This document shows positions 1-10,199 of a stretch of 64,000 bases of DNA, in pieces. Made by a program: the position numbers and the translations under genes. Position 1 is the first letter of the stretch; the number at the start of each line of letters is the position of its first letter. Source of the DNA: Brachycybe producta (taxonomy: Eukaryota > Arthropoda > Diplopoda > Playtdesmida > Andrognathidae); assembly GCA_036925085.1 (NCBI GenBank), contig JAUPFP010000003.1:7315479-7379478 (forward strand). The letters are read 5' to 3'. Under the pieces are notes generated by a model. That model searched no databases. It saw only the letters and a list, made by a program, of their open reading frames with translations, and was not told the DNA's origin.

Positions 1-256
1 ACCGTACCGGGTGAAATAGTCAAAAAATGATTAATACATAGGTGACTCCATCCACGGAGGCAGGAAACGGTCCAACGAAGTCCATTCCCCAGGTATCAAC
101 TGGGTACTCTGGCACAATCGGTTGGAGAAATCCCTGACTTCGAGCGAACTGTCGCGCTCTTTGACACACCAAACATGACTTAACATATTCGGCAGTGTCC
201 CGCTTCATACCGATCCAGTAGAAGCGTGAGTGCACTCTCTGGTAGGTCTTAAACAT
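1..256 (-). pseudogene. Gypsy A integrase N-terminal fragment
   Basis: This covers the end of the HHCC zinc-binding domain (the paired cysteines CLVCQ are visible) and the first catalytic segment around WGMDFVGPFP, whose Asp is the first residue of the DDE triad. It matches the integrase of copy C over its whole length. The rest is outside the window. It is separated from the RNase H frame by a deletion of about 11 bases near position 320. Integrase would insert the cDNA into host DNA; this copy cannot. Confidence 0.9.
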
Positions 257-281
257 CCCGAAGTGACCAGCTTTGGGAACG

Positions 282-1064
282 TCATGTAGCTTTCTTAGAC
301 AGAAAGCCCTGCACTACCAGAACAGTTCTCAACCGATCCTGGATGGACCTGATGGCAAACAACAAGTCATCTGCCATCACAAACTTGAACCGGAGGTTCG
401 AGTTGGGGTCACGGAAGATTTCACGCTTCACCTTGGAGCACCAGCCATCGGCCTCTTGCTCCTTGACCCAATCCACCTCGGAACGGATGTGGTAAATAAC
501 CTCACCTACGTCGGCCTCGACATATTCAGGCAAGGAAAGGTCCGCCACATCACGAACAGGATACCGACTCAAAGCGTCGGCATCCACGTGCAGTGTTCCC
601 TTCCTATACTGAACCTTAAACCGGTACTCTTGTAGTTGCATCTGCCAATGCCCCAACCTGCCTTGCAGGTTTTTGGCTGTCTGCAGATAGCAAAGAGCGT
701 GGTGATCTGTTACGATCACGAACTCCCGGTTAAAGAGGTACGGACGGAATTTACCCACGGCAAACATGACTGCCAAGCACTCCTGCTCAGTGACCGAATG
801 CCGTGTTTCCGCTCCTTTCATGAGTCGGCTTGCGTAGGCCAGAACACGGGGGACACTGTCCTCCGGCAACTTCTGGTAGACTACGACTCCCAAGCCGTAC
901 CCAGTAGCGTCGGTATGTATAATTACCTCACCACGAGGATCGTACATGGTGAGTACCGGCGCTTCGGTTAAAAATGCCTTTAACTGAGCAAACGCTAGTT
1001 TGCACTGATCCGACCACTCGAAGGACGCATCCTTTTTCGTCAGATCATGCAAAGGCCTTGCCAC
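282..1064 (-). pseudogene. Gypsy A RNase H and RT-connection domain
   Basis: About 260 residues cover the end of the RT thumb/connection and the RNase H domain that degrades genomic RNA during reverse transcription. RNase H acidic positions are visible: the Asp of IHTDATGYGLG, the Glu of TEQECLAVMFAV, the Asp of VTDHHALCYL and the Asp of DADALSRYP. A TGA between this segment and the upstream RT, where relatives carry a CGG or CGT codon, suggests CpG decay. The C-terminus runs out of frame after the 11-base deletion. Confidence 0.92.
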
Positions 1065-1088
1065 CTTGGCGAAGTCCTTGATGAACCT

Positions 1089-2000
1089 TCAATAGTAACC
1101 AGCAAGTCCGAGAAAACTGCGGACGACTGTCACCGTCGTCGGGACGTCAAACTCCTGGACTGCCCGTACGAGATCCGGGTCTGGAGCAACTCCCTCGGCA
1201 CTCAGTACGTTACCGAGATAACGCACTTTGTTAAAGCCAAAGAAACATTTCTTCGGCTGGAGTTTCAGCTCCGCCCCTCGTAACAGTCCAAGGACAGTGG
1301 AGAGTCTCTCGAGAAACTGCTCGAAAGTGTTCCCGAAGACGATAATATCGTCCAGGTACACCAAACAAGTTTCCCACTTATGTCCTGCCAATAAGAGGTC
1401 TAGCGCTCTCTGCATGGTGGCTGGAGCATTGCAGAGTCCGAAAGGCATTTTCCGGAACTCAAACAGACCTTGAGAGCAAATGAATGCCGTTTTCTCAATG
1501 TCTGGCTCAGCCATCCGAACCTGCTAGTAACCACTAGCCATTTCCAAGGTAGCGAAGAACTTCGCACCGGCCAACGAATCGAGTGCATCATCAATGCGAG
1601 GCAACGGATACTGATCCAGCTTAGTCTCGGCATTCAGTTTCCGGTAGTCCACACAAAAACGAAAGCCACCATCCTTCTTGCGAACAAGCAAGATAGGGCT
1701 CGCGTAGGGACTATGCGAAGGTTGGATAACCTCTGCATCCAACATCTTCGCCACCTCTTTTTTCTCGACTGCTCTGGCCGCTGGAGCGGTTCGACGCAAT
1801 CCTTTCCACACTGGAAGTTGCCCACCGGTGTCAATCGTATGTTCGACCAGAGAGGTTTCACCCAACTCTGTAAAGTCGAACGTGAAATGATCCCGGCGTG
1901 CCAGCAGGAACTCGCGAAGCTGTCTCGCCTCTTCAGGCTTCAGATTGGGACCAATCTTAAGACACTCTTCGAGAGTAGGAGCCGTCGCCACATTGAGCAC
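1089..2000 (-). pseudogene. Gypsy A reverse transcriptase, broken
   Basis: Two segments in one frame (2000-1524 and 1514-1089) are split by a TAG where copies C and D have TGG (Trp of ASGYWQVRM). Visible RT motifs are [20 protein letters not shown], the palm motif [21 protein letters not shown] and the catalytic YLDDIIVFG. The domain would synthesise cDNA from the retrotransposon RNA. An in-frame stop also precedes it at about 2001-2003, at a codon that is also a stop in copy D. Confidence 0.92.
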
Positions 2001-2059
2001 TTAGCGTCCATCTCCGGACACCCCTCTCAACTTAGACGAGGCCTCCCCTGATCGAACCG

Positions 2060-3394
2060 TCACCTGAGTGGGGTCTCCCCTCTCAACTCAGATGGCTCTT
2101 CCAGCCCTACCACAAGGGCAGCCTCCACAGCTTGAGCCGTGGCTACACCCTTTCCTGTTTCCAGGGCAATGGGTGCATTTCCCAAGTTCTCGAGCCAGAT
2201 ATCGTACGTGCCAAGCCGGTTAGCTGCGGCGATACCTGCCACAACTAACACACCACGTCCACCTAAGGCTTTCTGGTGCGGCTCCACGAGAAGCAGCTGG
2301 CCAGGGCCGGCATGCTCTACCAACGTCACAGTTACGACACGTCGTACGTGGGCTGATAGCCAGACATTCTTTCTCAGTCGCAGAGAGCAAACTTCTCCGC
2401 GCCTGATAGAGGTTCTGGTCTCGGGCAGCTCTGGTGAAACAATGTTCACCCACCCGTCAACCTTGTCGAGTGGGAGTTGCCGTCCTGGAGGCAAAGCCCC
2501 GGGTATCGGCGATGGAATCGCTTCCACCTCCCTAGGTTCTGCAAGCGCTCGATCGGTGAATGCAGCTTGGAGGGCGTCTGGATGTGCAGTCCATACATCC
2601 TCCTGGAAGTAGACCTTCCGGTGCACGATATCGACCTTGAAGCCGAAGCGTGAAGAGCGATCAACGCCTAACAATGCTTCAATCTCTCCTTTCACCAAAA
2701 GGAGAGGCACCTTGATGGTTTTCTTGTCGATGGTCAATTCCACATTTGTGACCCCTACTACCTCGATGGAGTGCCCACCCATTCCAAGAAGGAATGAAGG
2801 AACCGCCAGTTCCTCTATAGGCAACTCCATCACTCGTGCCACCGTAATGTTTAGGACCGACACGTCGGCCCCAGTGTCTACAATCATCTCCAAGAGACGA
2901 TCGCCTATCGACACCCACACCCGTGGTGAACCTACGTCATAGGCCCGGCTCTGAAGCTCAGGAATGGTAACCCATGGGCTCCCACCATCGATCTTCTGCC
3001 TCACGTCCACCTTACCGTCCACACCGGACGGTAATTCCAGACGTGCAGAAGACTGGGGCACCGTCTCAGAAACCAGAGACTCCCCAGGCACAACAAGAGG
3101 TATGGGCGCACCAACTCCTCCCGCCTGCTCAATGAGCGCACGATCCAGCACCTCACCACTAGGCATGTAGGGTGAGGGGGCAAACCAGCGATCCAGCTGA
3201 CTGCACATGGCCTCCAATGTGGAGCATGGCGATGGAAATACCCACTGGGTAATTTCCGGGTCCGCAGACCTCACCAGAGGCACCCCTGCCTTACGCAGGA
3301 CATCCACATATTTGGAGACCGCCAGGAGGTACGTCCCTCGCTCAGAACCCAGGCCCTGACAGGCACCTGAGTTTTGAAGCTTGACCGGTCGCAC
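2060..3394 (-). pseudogene. Gypsy A protease and linker
   Basis: This is a 444-codon frame in a different frame from gag. The retropepsin core is clear: DTGADVSVLN carries the catalytic Asp, followed by a glycine-rich flap region (LLGMGGHSIEV) and a second hydrophobic-Gly segment (EALLGVDRS). Upstream residues are a linker. The frame ends early because a run of five G in copy D is four G here, a one-base deletion that moves the RT out of frame. Protease would process Gag-Pol. Confidence 0.9.
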
Positions 3395-3425
3395 ACCACT
3401 CAGTTCGGTGGCGACTGGCGGTGGT

Positions 3426-5138
3426 TTAACAAGGATTTCTCCTCGTCCTCCACGAGTCGATAATAGAACTGGCCATCATGAACGGTGGCCAGGTACTTAC
3501 GACCCTCCAGCCAAACTGCCCAATGCCAAGGGCAACCTGCCCTTTGGCCGCAGCCTTTGGACAATCCTTCCTCAGGTGACCCATCTGGTTACACCCGAAA
3601 CTAGGACCTAGTTGCCGGAGTGAGTCTCCTGTACGGTCCGTACTTTGAGGGGTTGCCGCCGGCTGACCTCCACCAAAGCCTGCCGTCTTCTTCTTCTTCT
3701 TGCTTCCGGTCTGGGCTCCTGCTTTGTCCGACTTGGACGGTGCAGTAGCCTTCGCACCCATTTGGCTCGAAGATGAAGCCTTGGCAGAGCTCCCAGAGCT
3801 ATCCCTGGTTCCAGAGGATGGAGCACTAGCCCTATCCTGAGGAACACCTCTAGTACGGTTAGGTAATCTACCTGTAAGAAGCAAATCGGCTTCTACCAGC
3901 CGTGCCTTTCGGGCATATGCTTCCACCGTACCGGCCTTACAACCGATCAATTGATCAGTGATGGCCGTCAGGAGTTTCCGTTTGAAGCGAATGAGCCGAC
4001 AGCTCTTGTTTTCTCCCGGAGACACTTGGTCGGACAGTTCCAAGAATTGCCAGTAGAATGCCTGCACAGACTCGGTAGCCCCCTGTTTCATCGATTCGAA
4101 TTTGCCGAAACAGAGGTGAGCCTGGTTACTAGCGCTGAAGCGGCTACGCATAGCGTCCTTCAGCTCAGTCCAGGTCAGGTCTGGAAGAGTTTCCACCAAA
4201 GTGGCGTAGTACTCCTCCGCCAGACCGTCCAGCAGAAACGTAAAGAAACTGCATCGGGACTCGTCCGTCCAGCGCTGAGCTCTGGCTTTCGCTTCGAACT
4301 TGCGGAGAAAAGGCTTCAAGTCCTCTCTGCCGTCGTAACGAGCAAATGAGTGGACCGGGTTAAAGAACCCGAACGCCTGAACTTCCGCTGGAACTGCTGG
4401 AGCGGGCGTCCAAGCAGTGGCGCTAACCCTGCGAGGATGCCTGCTCCGGTTCCCCGAAACGTCAGACTCGGACTCAGCTTCCGAGGGTATCATCAAATGA
4501 ACCCTCGGCTGCTGTCCGGGTGCAGGAGGAACTCCCCGGCCAATCCCCCTAGGAGATGGCCTGGGTGCTTCCCGCGGAGGTACCAACCGGGGTTGTACCG
4601 GTGGTTCCTCCCCCCGTGTGCCTTCACGCACGGGCGACAGTGAAAACCGAGGTTCCACCCTCGGCTTGATCGTCGACCGGGACAGTCGTCCTCCCAGACG
4701 AAGGACATCTATCCCGTAGGCAATCTCAATGAGTTGCTGCTCGGATAGCCCGGCCAAAAAGGCCCGGCCCTCACGTGCAGTCTCATCCGTTATTTGCACC
4801 ATGTCCAGCCGGGGTTGACCGCCACGTCCAACCGGACGAGCGGCGGTGGAAACTTGGACATTCGGCCGTGGCAGATCGTCCTCCCCGATGAGATCACCAT
4901 CGGATCCGCTGTCTTCCAACGGGTATTCTCCCGGAAGAACGTCTCCGCGGCATTTCCGCACCGTGACCCAGTCCTCCGGGAAATCCCCATCTACGCTACC
5001 GCTATGTTCCCCTGCTTCCAGGGGATCTCCGCCTTCCGCCCCCTCACGGGGACGGTCGACTACGCGGCCACGTGACTCTAAACCCGCATCTGCACCAAGT
5101 TCCCGACCTTCCGTCGGTACTTTTGGAGCTGGCTCCAT
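3426..5138 (-). CDS. gag: Gypsy A Gag polyprotein, uninterrupted frame
   Basis: This is the only uninterrupted gag in the window, 570 codons. The N-terminal half is Pro/Arg-rich and disordered; about residues 260-430 resemble the Retrotrans_gag capsid domain (ARYDGREDLKPFLRKFEAKA onward). A Lys/Ser-rich stretch follows, then a zinc knuckle near the C-terminus. In the knuckle the first Cys of the expected C-X2-C-X4-H-X4-C pattern is Ser (SFGCNQMGHLRKDC), so nucleic-acid binding is probably impaired. Protease is in another frame, so Gag-Pol would need a frameshift, or the junction is damaged. Gag forms the particle that packages element RNA. Confidence 0.85.
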   Translation of the reverse strand: MEPAPKVPTEGRELGADAGLESRGRVVDRPREGAEGGDPLEAGEHSGSVDGDFPEDWVTVRKCRGDVLPGEYPLEDSGSDGDLIGEDDLPRPNVQVSTAARPVGRGGQPRLDMVQITDETAREGRAFLAGLSEQQLIEIAYGIDVLRLGGRLSRSTIKPRVEPRFSLSPVREGTRGEEPPVQPRLVPPREAPRPSPRGIGRGVPPAPGQQPRVHLMIPSEAESESDVSGNRSRHPRRVSATAWTPAPAVPAEVQAFGFFNPVHSFARYDGREDLKPFLRKFEAKARAQRWTDESRCSFFTFLLDGLAEEYYATLVETLPDLTWTELKDAMRSRFSASNQAHLCFGKFESMKQGATESVQAFYWQFLELSDQVSPGENKSCRLIRFKRKLLTAITDQLIGCKAGTVEAYARKARLVEADLLLTGRLPNRTRGVPQDRASAPSSGTRDSSGSSAKASSSSQMGAKATAPSKSDKAGAQTGSKKKKKTAGFGGGQPAATPQSTDRTGDSLRQLGPSFGCNQMGHLRKDCPKAAAKGQVALGIGQFGWRVVSTWPPFMMASSIIDSWRTRRNPC

Positions 5139-5149
5139 TTCTCACCGTA

Positions 5150-5710
5150 AAAGAACGATAAAATCTGGACAAAGCCACCAGATAACGGGTTTTGACCGTC
5201 GAAAACGGTAAACTCACGTACAAAAGTCCGCAAAATACCGTCACGAACGGATGGGACCGTGCGAAACCGCGGTATTACGGACAAAAGTCCGTGTCCCACG
5301 GTAAAGTACGGTCAGAGTTTAACCTTACCGGTTTCTACCGCGGTGTAACGGACAAAAGTCCGTTTCCCACGGTGTACTTCATGGTAAAATACCGTACACC
5401 ACCGAAAACCACGGTACCACGGACAAAAGTCCGTGCCCCACGGTAGTTCGACGGTAAATTTACCGTTAACCACGGTACAACAGACCGAAGTCCGTTCCCC
5501 ACGGTAAATCACGGTAAAAATATGGTAGAATGCGGTAAATTTACCGTTAACCACGGTACAACGGACCGGAGTCCGTTCCTCACGGTGAATAACAGTAAAT
5601 ATACGGTGAAACGGTGGTTTCCGCCGCTGTCCCATGGACCAAAGTCTGCGCCCAGTGGCGAAATCTCACCGCACGGTGATTCGACCGACTGAACGGTCGA
5701 ATACATGGTA
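5150..5710 (-). repeat. Leader hairpin array of Gypsy A
   Basis: Between the primer site and gag are six imperfect tandem copies of a unit of about 61-81 bases, each with a short palindrome of the type ACGGACaaaaGTCCGT. The palindromes start near 5277, 5348, 5419, 5480, 5561 and 5634, with ACGGTAAA-type sequence between them. Copy B has a degenerate version at the same place. In the RNA each would form a 6-bp stem with a 4-base loop. A packaging or dimerisation role is inference. Confidence 0.75.
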
Positions 5711-5740
5711 AATCACTGTGCGAGAGGCGGGGTACAGGTG

Positions 5741-5756
5741 CCCAGCTCCTCCACCA
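5741..5756 (-). promoter_or_regulatory. Primer binding site of Gypsy A
   Basis: Two bases inside the 5' LTR, the minus strand reads TGGTGGAGGAGCTGGG, the position and TGG start expected for a tRNA-primed minus-strand start. It resembles the site of copy B, which matches the 3' end of tRNA-Ala, but differs inside. The same variant is present next to the family E LTR at 6623-6641. Confidence 0.7.
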
Positions 5757-5758
5757 AT

Positions 5759-6289
5759 TGTAACGTCCCGCCAGACCGTTACAATAACTCGATAAATTTC
5801 AACGCCCACGAAACACACAGACGTAAAAACTTACCGTCTACCGGCTCCTCACGGGGACGGGACCGTACCCGTAGCCGCCTCTTCCACGGTGTACCCCTCG
5901 GGACGTGTCGGCTCCAGGAGCCACCCACGACAGACACGACGAAAAACCACGCCGCCACGCCGAGAATATTTCGGCCAGTACTTGTGTCGGTTCGCGGTAG
6001 AACGACGGTTCTACCGCGAGCCGACACAAGTACCTGCCGAAACAGGTCGGTGAAAGACGGTGGAGTTTCCCCAAACCAGAAATCCCACCCCCCTCGCGGT
6101 AACTCCCCAAAGAAATAGACACGACACAGGTAAGTGAAGAATTAAAACAGTGTTTAATTACACTTACGACGTAACTGGCACCAAAATGGCGTCCGACCTA
6201 ACAGCCTACTGTAGCTGTCAGGCAGACCACCATAGGGAAATTCGTCTGCTCAATCAAAATTTAAAAATTGAGCAGACCAGGTTGCCACA
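5759..6289 (-). repeat. 5' LTR of Gypsy A
   Basis: On the minus strand the LTR begins TGTGGCAACCTGG and ends GGACGTTACA (TG...CA). It aligns with the LTRs of copies B and D at both ends but is shorter (531 bases) because of an internal deletion. The primer site lies two bases inside. Confidence 0.88.
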
Positions 6290-6645
6290 TTGTTTTTCTC
6301 TTGACAGTATACCAATGATGTCGGCAATAGCAGCTTCTGGCAACTTGCTCCAATCGTTGGACTGCACCTCAGGCTTGACGACAACTGGAGTCGGTTGAAG
6401 TAATTCTGCTTCCTACTGGGCCTCCTCCTGTTGAGCTCGTTGCCTCTTCACAATCTTCTTCAATGCAGCAGTCTTCTTTCGGCATCTTTCCTCCCTCAGT
6501 CTCTCGAGTTCCATCAAACCCTTGAGTAGTTTCTGAAGACTGGTCATTTCTGATGTCGGTGAATCTCTGCTGCGTGTTTTTCAACACGATCTTCGTAGCT
6601 TATGGAGTAACAAGGTATTCAACTGCCCAGCTCCTCCACCAAATT
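6290..6645 (-). pseudogene. Gag N-terminal remnant and primer site of family E retroelement
   Basis: Minus-strand sequence with a Glu/Lys-rich 72-codon frame (6587-6369) and a primer-binding site at 6641-6623 (TGGTGGAGGAGCTGGGCAG), four bases from the adjoining family E LTR. It resembles the gag leader of family F near 44,940 (shared segment encoding LKNTQQR-like sequence). This is what remains of the internal region after copy A landed beside or inside it. Confidence 0.6.
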
Positions 6646-7930
6646 TGTAACGAACCACATTCATTGGGTGAATAGAATTTTCAAAAAGTATCGTAGCGCT
6701 TTTTTGGGCAATCAGAAAGTGGTTGGCTAGGCCACTAATTCTACTCTGGTTCGGGAGGAAGGGAACAAATTAGTTCCTTACGTTTCCTCACAAGTTCCTC
6801 TCTCAAGAACCTTTACAGTTTTAAGGATCTTTTGTTGTCTGCTACTCCTCGGGCTTTCGCCCGTAAAAAGCTGGTTGATTGTATTGTCCTCTGAAGTTTC
6901 ATCGTGTGCTGGAGAACTAGGTTTACACCTGGGTTGACAGTGCTAGATGGCAAAATGTTGAAGTTCTTCGTTTGGTTTTAAAAAGTACAAAATCAGACGT
7001 GACAACTGCTTTAAATATAATCACAGTTTGTTTACATCTTTCATCATCTCTAGGCAAAATTAGACATAATGTCTGTGTCACAAGAGGCTTTCAAGACCAT
7101 TTATACCCAAAAAGAGGAGACTGAGAACACTTTCTCAGTAGTGCCTGATTGGGCAAAAATACAAGTAACAACCAAACTGGCCAATTAACATGTTTGACCA
7201 GTGGTCAACAAAAATATTAGATAAACAAACAAACTTAAAAACAAACAAACTTACAAAATAAATTTTTAACCCCATAGACCTAGTGCTGAGGCTTATCAGG
7301 ACGATCTCTGTGTATTAAGGGGTGGGTCTGGGAGGAAAAAGGAACCCAAGACCCAAGACAGGATATTCATACGGTTTAAAAAGTAGAAAATTAGAGTTGA
7401 CAACTGTTTTAAATATAATAACAGTTTATTTACATCGTTCATCGTCTCTAGGCAAAATTGGACATAATTTCTGTGTCACAAGATGCTTTCAAGACTTCTC
7501 CCCTTTACATACAAAATAAACGGCCTTTTATACCCAAAAAGAGGATACTGAGAACACTTTCTCAGTAGCCCCTGATTGGTTAAAAATACAAGTAATAACC
7601 AAACTGGCCAATCAACATGATTGACCAGTGGTCAACAAAAAAGATTAGATAATGACTCATCGTAATCAAAACAAACTTACAAAAGAATGTTTTAACCCCA
7701 TAGACCTAGTGCCGGGGCTTATCAGGACAATCTCTTTGTATTAAGGGGTGGGACTGGGAGAAAAAAGGGACCCAAGACAGGATATTGGCATCGCCATCAG
7801 CTGATAGAACTGGGTCAATCCTCTGTATGTGAGTACAGAGGGTTAACAAAGTTCCATGCCAATCCAAAAATAAACAAATGATCCAGAAAGAAGTAAACGA
7901 GCCAGGATCGCTCGGGGACTTATCGTTTCA
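6646..7930 (-). repeat. Family E LTR with internal tandem duplication
   Basis: The LTR runs from TGTAACGAACC on the left to TATCGTTTCA on the right as written on the plus strand. Copies at 35889, 40540 and 47316 share these ends. This copy is longer than the others (1285 versus 815-944 bases) because about 400 bases are duplicated in tandem: 6985-7379 and 7380-7790 align, both containing the GGCAAAATTRGACATAAT and ACCAAACTGGCCAAT segments. On the minus strand there is a TATA-like GGGTATAAAAGG in the second unit. Confidence 0.8.
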
Positions 7931-8107
7931 GCATAACAACCATAGATCTTCATACTAAATTATAATATGTTTGTTTCAAATTAATTGTTTGTATTGCTCA
8001 TTGGTCACATGGCGGTGCTAATGCATTAGCCATTTTAAGCTCCTCCCAATTTTGCACACATTTTTCAGAAAGTGAACGCTCTTTCCTTTACTCTGTTTGG
8101 TTTCACA
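7931..8107. other. Unassigned AT-rich spacer
   Basis: AT-rich sequence between the family E LTR and a direct repeat; nothing recognisable. Confidence 0.5.
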
Positions 8108-8142
8108 AAATACTGTATTATATTATTATTTCCATTATGGAT

Positions 8143-8459
8143 GGAAGGTGCTTGGTTAAAAGAACAGCCGAGGGGGTATCAGCGCTATCTATTGATCGCA
8201 ATGCTAGTTCTGTTTTATTTTTATGCTCCCATTGATTAGGGGTTTGCACCCCATACTTTTTCGAATTTTTTTTTCTGTTTATTGTGGGGGCTGTTAAATA
8301 GGTTAGGTTAGGGTAGGTTAGGTTATTTTAGGATAGGTTAGGTTCTGTTAGGATATTTTTACTTTTATTTTTATTTTTAATTTAATTTTATTGTTTTTAG
8401 GCATCTTTTTATGACTACTATGATAAAACCTATGTTGTTCTTTTAAACAAGCACCTTCC
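8143..8459. repeat. Foldback/MITE with inverted ends
   Basis: The left end GGAAGGTGCTTGGTTAAAAG has an inverted partner ending at 8459 (CTTTTAAACAAGCACCTTCC). Inside is a TTAGG/GGTTA-rich low-complexity run (about 8297-8357). A wider 17-base direct repeat (AAATACTGTATTATATT at 8108-8124 and 8551-8567) brackets this block plus about 90 bases, as expected for an insertion event. Confidence 0.6.
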
Positions 8460-8569
8460 CTCTAAAACAGAAATAAAGGAGGAAGTAGACAAATGATAAC
8501 TTTTAACCGTGCGGCACCTACTTCCCTGTTTTATATAAATACAATAAACCAAATACTGTATTATATTCA

Positions 8570-8996
8570 GTAGATAATTTATTTGTGCTGGTAGTCATGT
8601 TGACCTGTTCAAGTCACCCACCTGCCTATTGTATTCTCTTCTGCATGAGAAGAGTTATCTTGTTAACACCTGACATCACATTTTGGACAAATGGACCACT
8701 CGTTTCATTGGTCCATTTGGACCCAAAGTATAAATTTAGCAAATCAAGCAAAAGTCTCCTGAGAATCCGACTTCCAACTTTTTTGGTGGATTCTCGGGGT
8801 ATAAAAAGGGCTTGAATTGTGATATTTTTGTGTAATTTTTAACTACCAAATCTATGCCCAATATTGGCTAGACTTCTTTCAATTTTGTATCCTTGTGTTG
8901 TGTGTTAAACCAAGTTATTTTCTATATTTTTATACAGAACAAATCCTTATTTATAATTTCCTAAAACCAGTGGTGATTTATGATTATTTTCGCGAC
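8570..8996 (+). repeat. Family F LTR, left half (split by Gypsy B)
   Basis: It corresponds, in the opposite orientation, to the LTR at 62716-63560: a segment with paired CCATTTGGAC/GGACAAATGGACC, GAGAATCCGACTT...GGATTCTC and a TATA box TATAAAA at 8800-8806. The LTR resumes at 16294 after copy B, which inserted here with duplication of CGAC. Confidence 0.65.
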
Positions 8997-9690
8997 TGTG
9001 GCAACCTGGTCTGAACACCCTATGGTGGTCTGCCTGACAGCTACAGTAGGCTGTTAGGATGGACGCCATATTGGTGCCAGCAGACCTCCCTCCATTGAGT
9101 TCAATGGGTGAGAGGTCAGAAGTGACCTCTGTCCCCTCCAGGTGGCGTTGCCTGGAGGTTTCAATGGTTTGGTCAACCATTGAATCCGGGCAGTGTGTTG
9201 TAGGCAAGAAAGAGACCTGACCTGTGGATGGAGGTCAAGGATACCTCCATTGTCCAACTTCTGAGATCTTCTTTGTGTTGTTGGCCATTAGGCCTTTGTG
9301 TGATTCATGGGGTCTTGGCTGGTAAAAGTAACCAGCCAAGGTGTGTGAATAAATACTGCCATAATCTTGTGTAAGTGCAATAAATATATACATTTTTATT
9401 TTTACTTATACTGTGCCTGTGTCGGTCATTTTGGGGAGTTACCGCGGGAGGGTGGGTTTCCAGTTGTGGGGAAACCTCACTGTCTTCATCTGTCCTTTTT
9501 TGGCCGGTATCTCGTGTTGGTGTGGTATTTCATCATGTCCGTCGAGGGAGGCTCTGTGCCGACATCACCCAGGTTTTAACCATAGAGGCAGCTACGGGTG
9601 CAGTCCCGTTCCCGTGTCAGAGCCTGGTGCCCGGTAAGTTTTTTTTTTTTTATTGGGTGGGTATTGTGACAGTCCGGTCGGGATGTTACA
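8997..9690 (+). repeat. 5' LTR of Gypsy B
   Basis: 694 bases, TG...CA. It contains the segment GTGTGTGAATAAATACTG with an AATAAA-type signal, and further AATAAATATATAC about 30 bases on. It aligns along its length with 15575-16289. Confidence 0.92.
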
Positions 9691-9692
9691 AT

Positions 9693-9708
9693 TGGTGGAG
9701 GTGCCGGG
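9693..9708 (+). promoter_or_regulatory. Primer binding site, tRNA-Ala type
   Basis: TGGTGGAGGTGCCGGG lies two bases after the 5' LTR. It is the exact complement of CCCGGCACCTCCACCA, the mature 3' end common to animal tRNA-Ala (CACCTCCA plus CCA). It would prime minus-strand DNA synthesis. Confidence 0.82.
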
Positions 9709-9779
9709 TACATGTACCCTGCCTCTCGTATGTTAACGACCCTTGATTTGACCGTTTAGTCGGTCAAATCAGCGTCCAG

Positions 9780-10150
9780 TGTTAGTACACTGCTGGGCGT
9801 GGACTTTTGTCTGTGGAACGGCAGCGGAAACCACTGGTGACCGTGACTTACCGCTTACTTACCGTGGGGAACAGACTTTGGTCTGTTGTATTATGATTTT
9901 AAGTGGAGTACGGTGTTTTGCAGTGAGTAGACCGTGGGGTGAAGACTGTGGTCCGTGGAACCAAGGCAAAAAGTGGTAGAAAGGCTTTTACTGTGAATTA
10001 CACCATGGGATACGGACTTTTGTCTATGATACCGCAGTTTTGCACGGTTCCATCCGTTCGTTGTGGTGTTTTACAGACCTTTGTCCATGCATTTGCCGTT
10101 TTCGACGGTGAAATTCCGTTATCTGGTGGTTTTGGCCGGATTTGACCGTA
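9780..10150 (+). repeat. Leader with degenerate hairpin units, Gypsy B
   Basis: Repeated short blocks of the type GGACTTTTGTCTGTGG, ACAGACTTTGGTCTGT and ACGGACTTTTGTCTATG recur at roughly 50-110-base spacing, mirroring the palindromic array in the leader of copy A. No long reading frame is present. Confidence 0.55.
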
Positions 10151-10199
10151 GAAGTACAGTGAAATATACAGCCAGCCCCGAAATTACTGATGGAAGGTA

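Larger units (their letters stand above)
1..6289 (-). mobile_element. Ty3/Gypsy LTR retrotransposon, copy A (left-truncated by window)
   Basis: Read on the minus strand the order is 5' LTR, primer binding site, leader with hairpin repeats, gag, protease, reverse transcriptase, RNase H and the start of integrase, which is the Ty3/Gypsy (Metaviridae) order. The 3' half, including any ORF3 and the 3' LTR, lies beyond base 1. The copy is inactive: stop codons interrupt RT and RNase H, a one-base deletion shifts frame after protease, and an 11-base deletion separates RNase H from integrase. It lies next to the gag remnant of another retroelement (family E) at 6290. Confidence 0.93.

Noticed and set aside
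2139-2612. Opposite-strand frames over the Gypsy genes, such as this 157-codon one
   Set aside because: They are mirror frames of GC-rich pol and gag without conserved motifs.
5270-5650. CRISPR-like array
   Set aside because: Regular spacing and palindromic repeats look CRISPR-like, but repeats are degenerate, spacers are related to each other and the context is a retrotransposon leader in animal DNA.
8297-8357. Arthropod-type TTAGG telomere repeat
   Set aside because: Only a short, irregular GGTTAGG-rich run inside a foldback element; a similar run at 46775-46840 is also inside a MITE.
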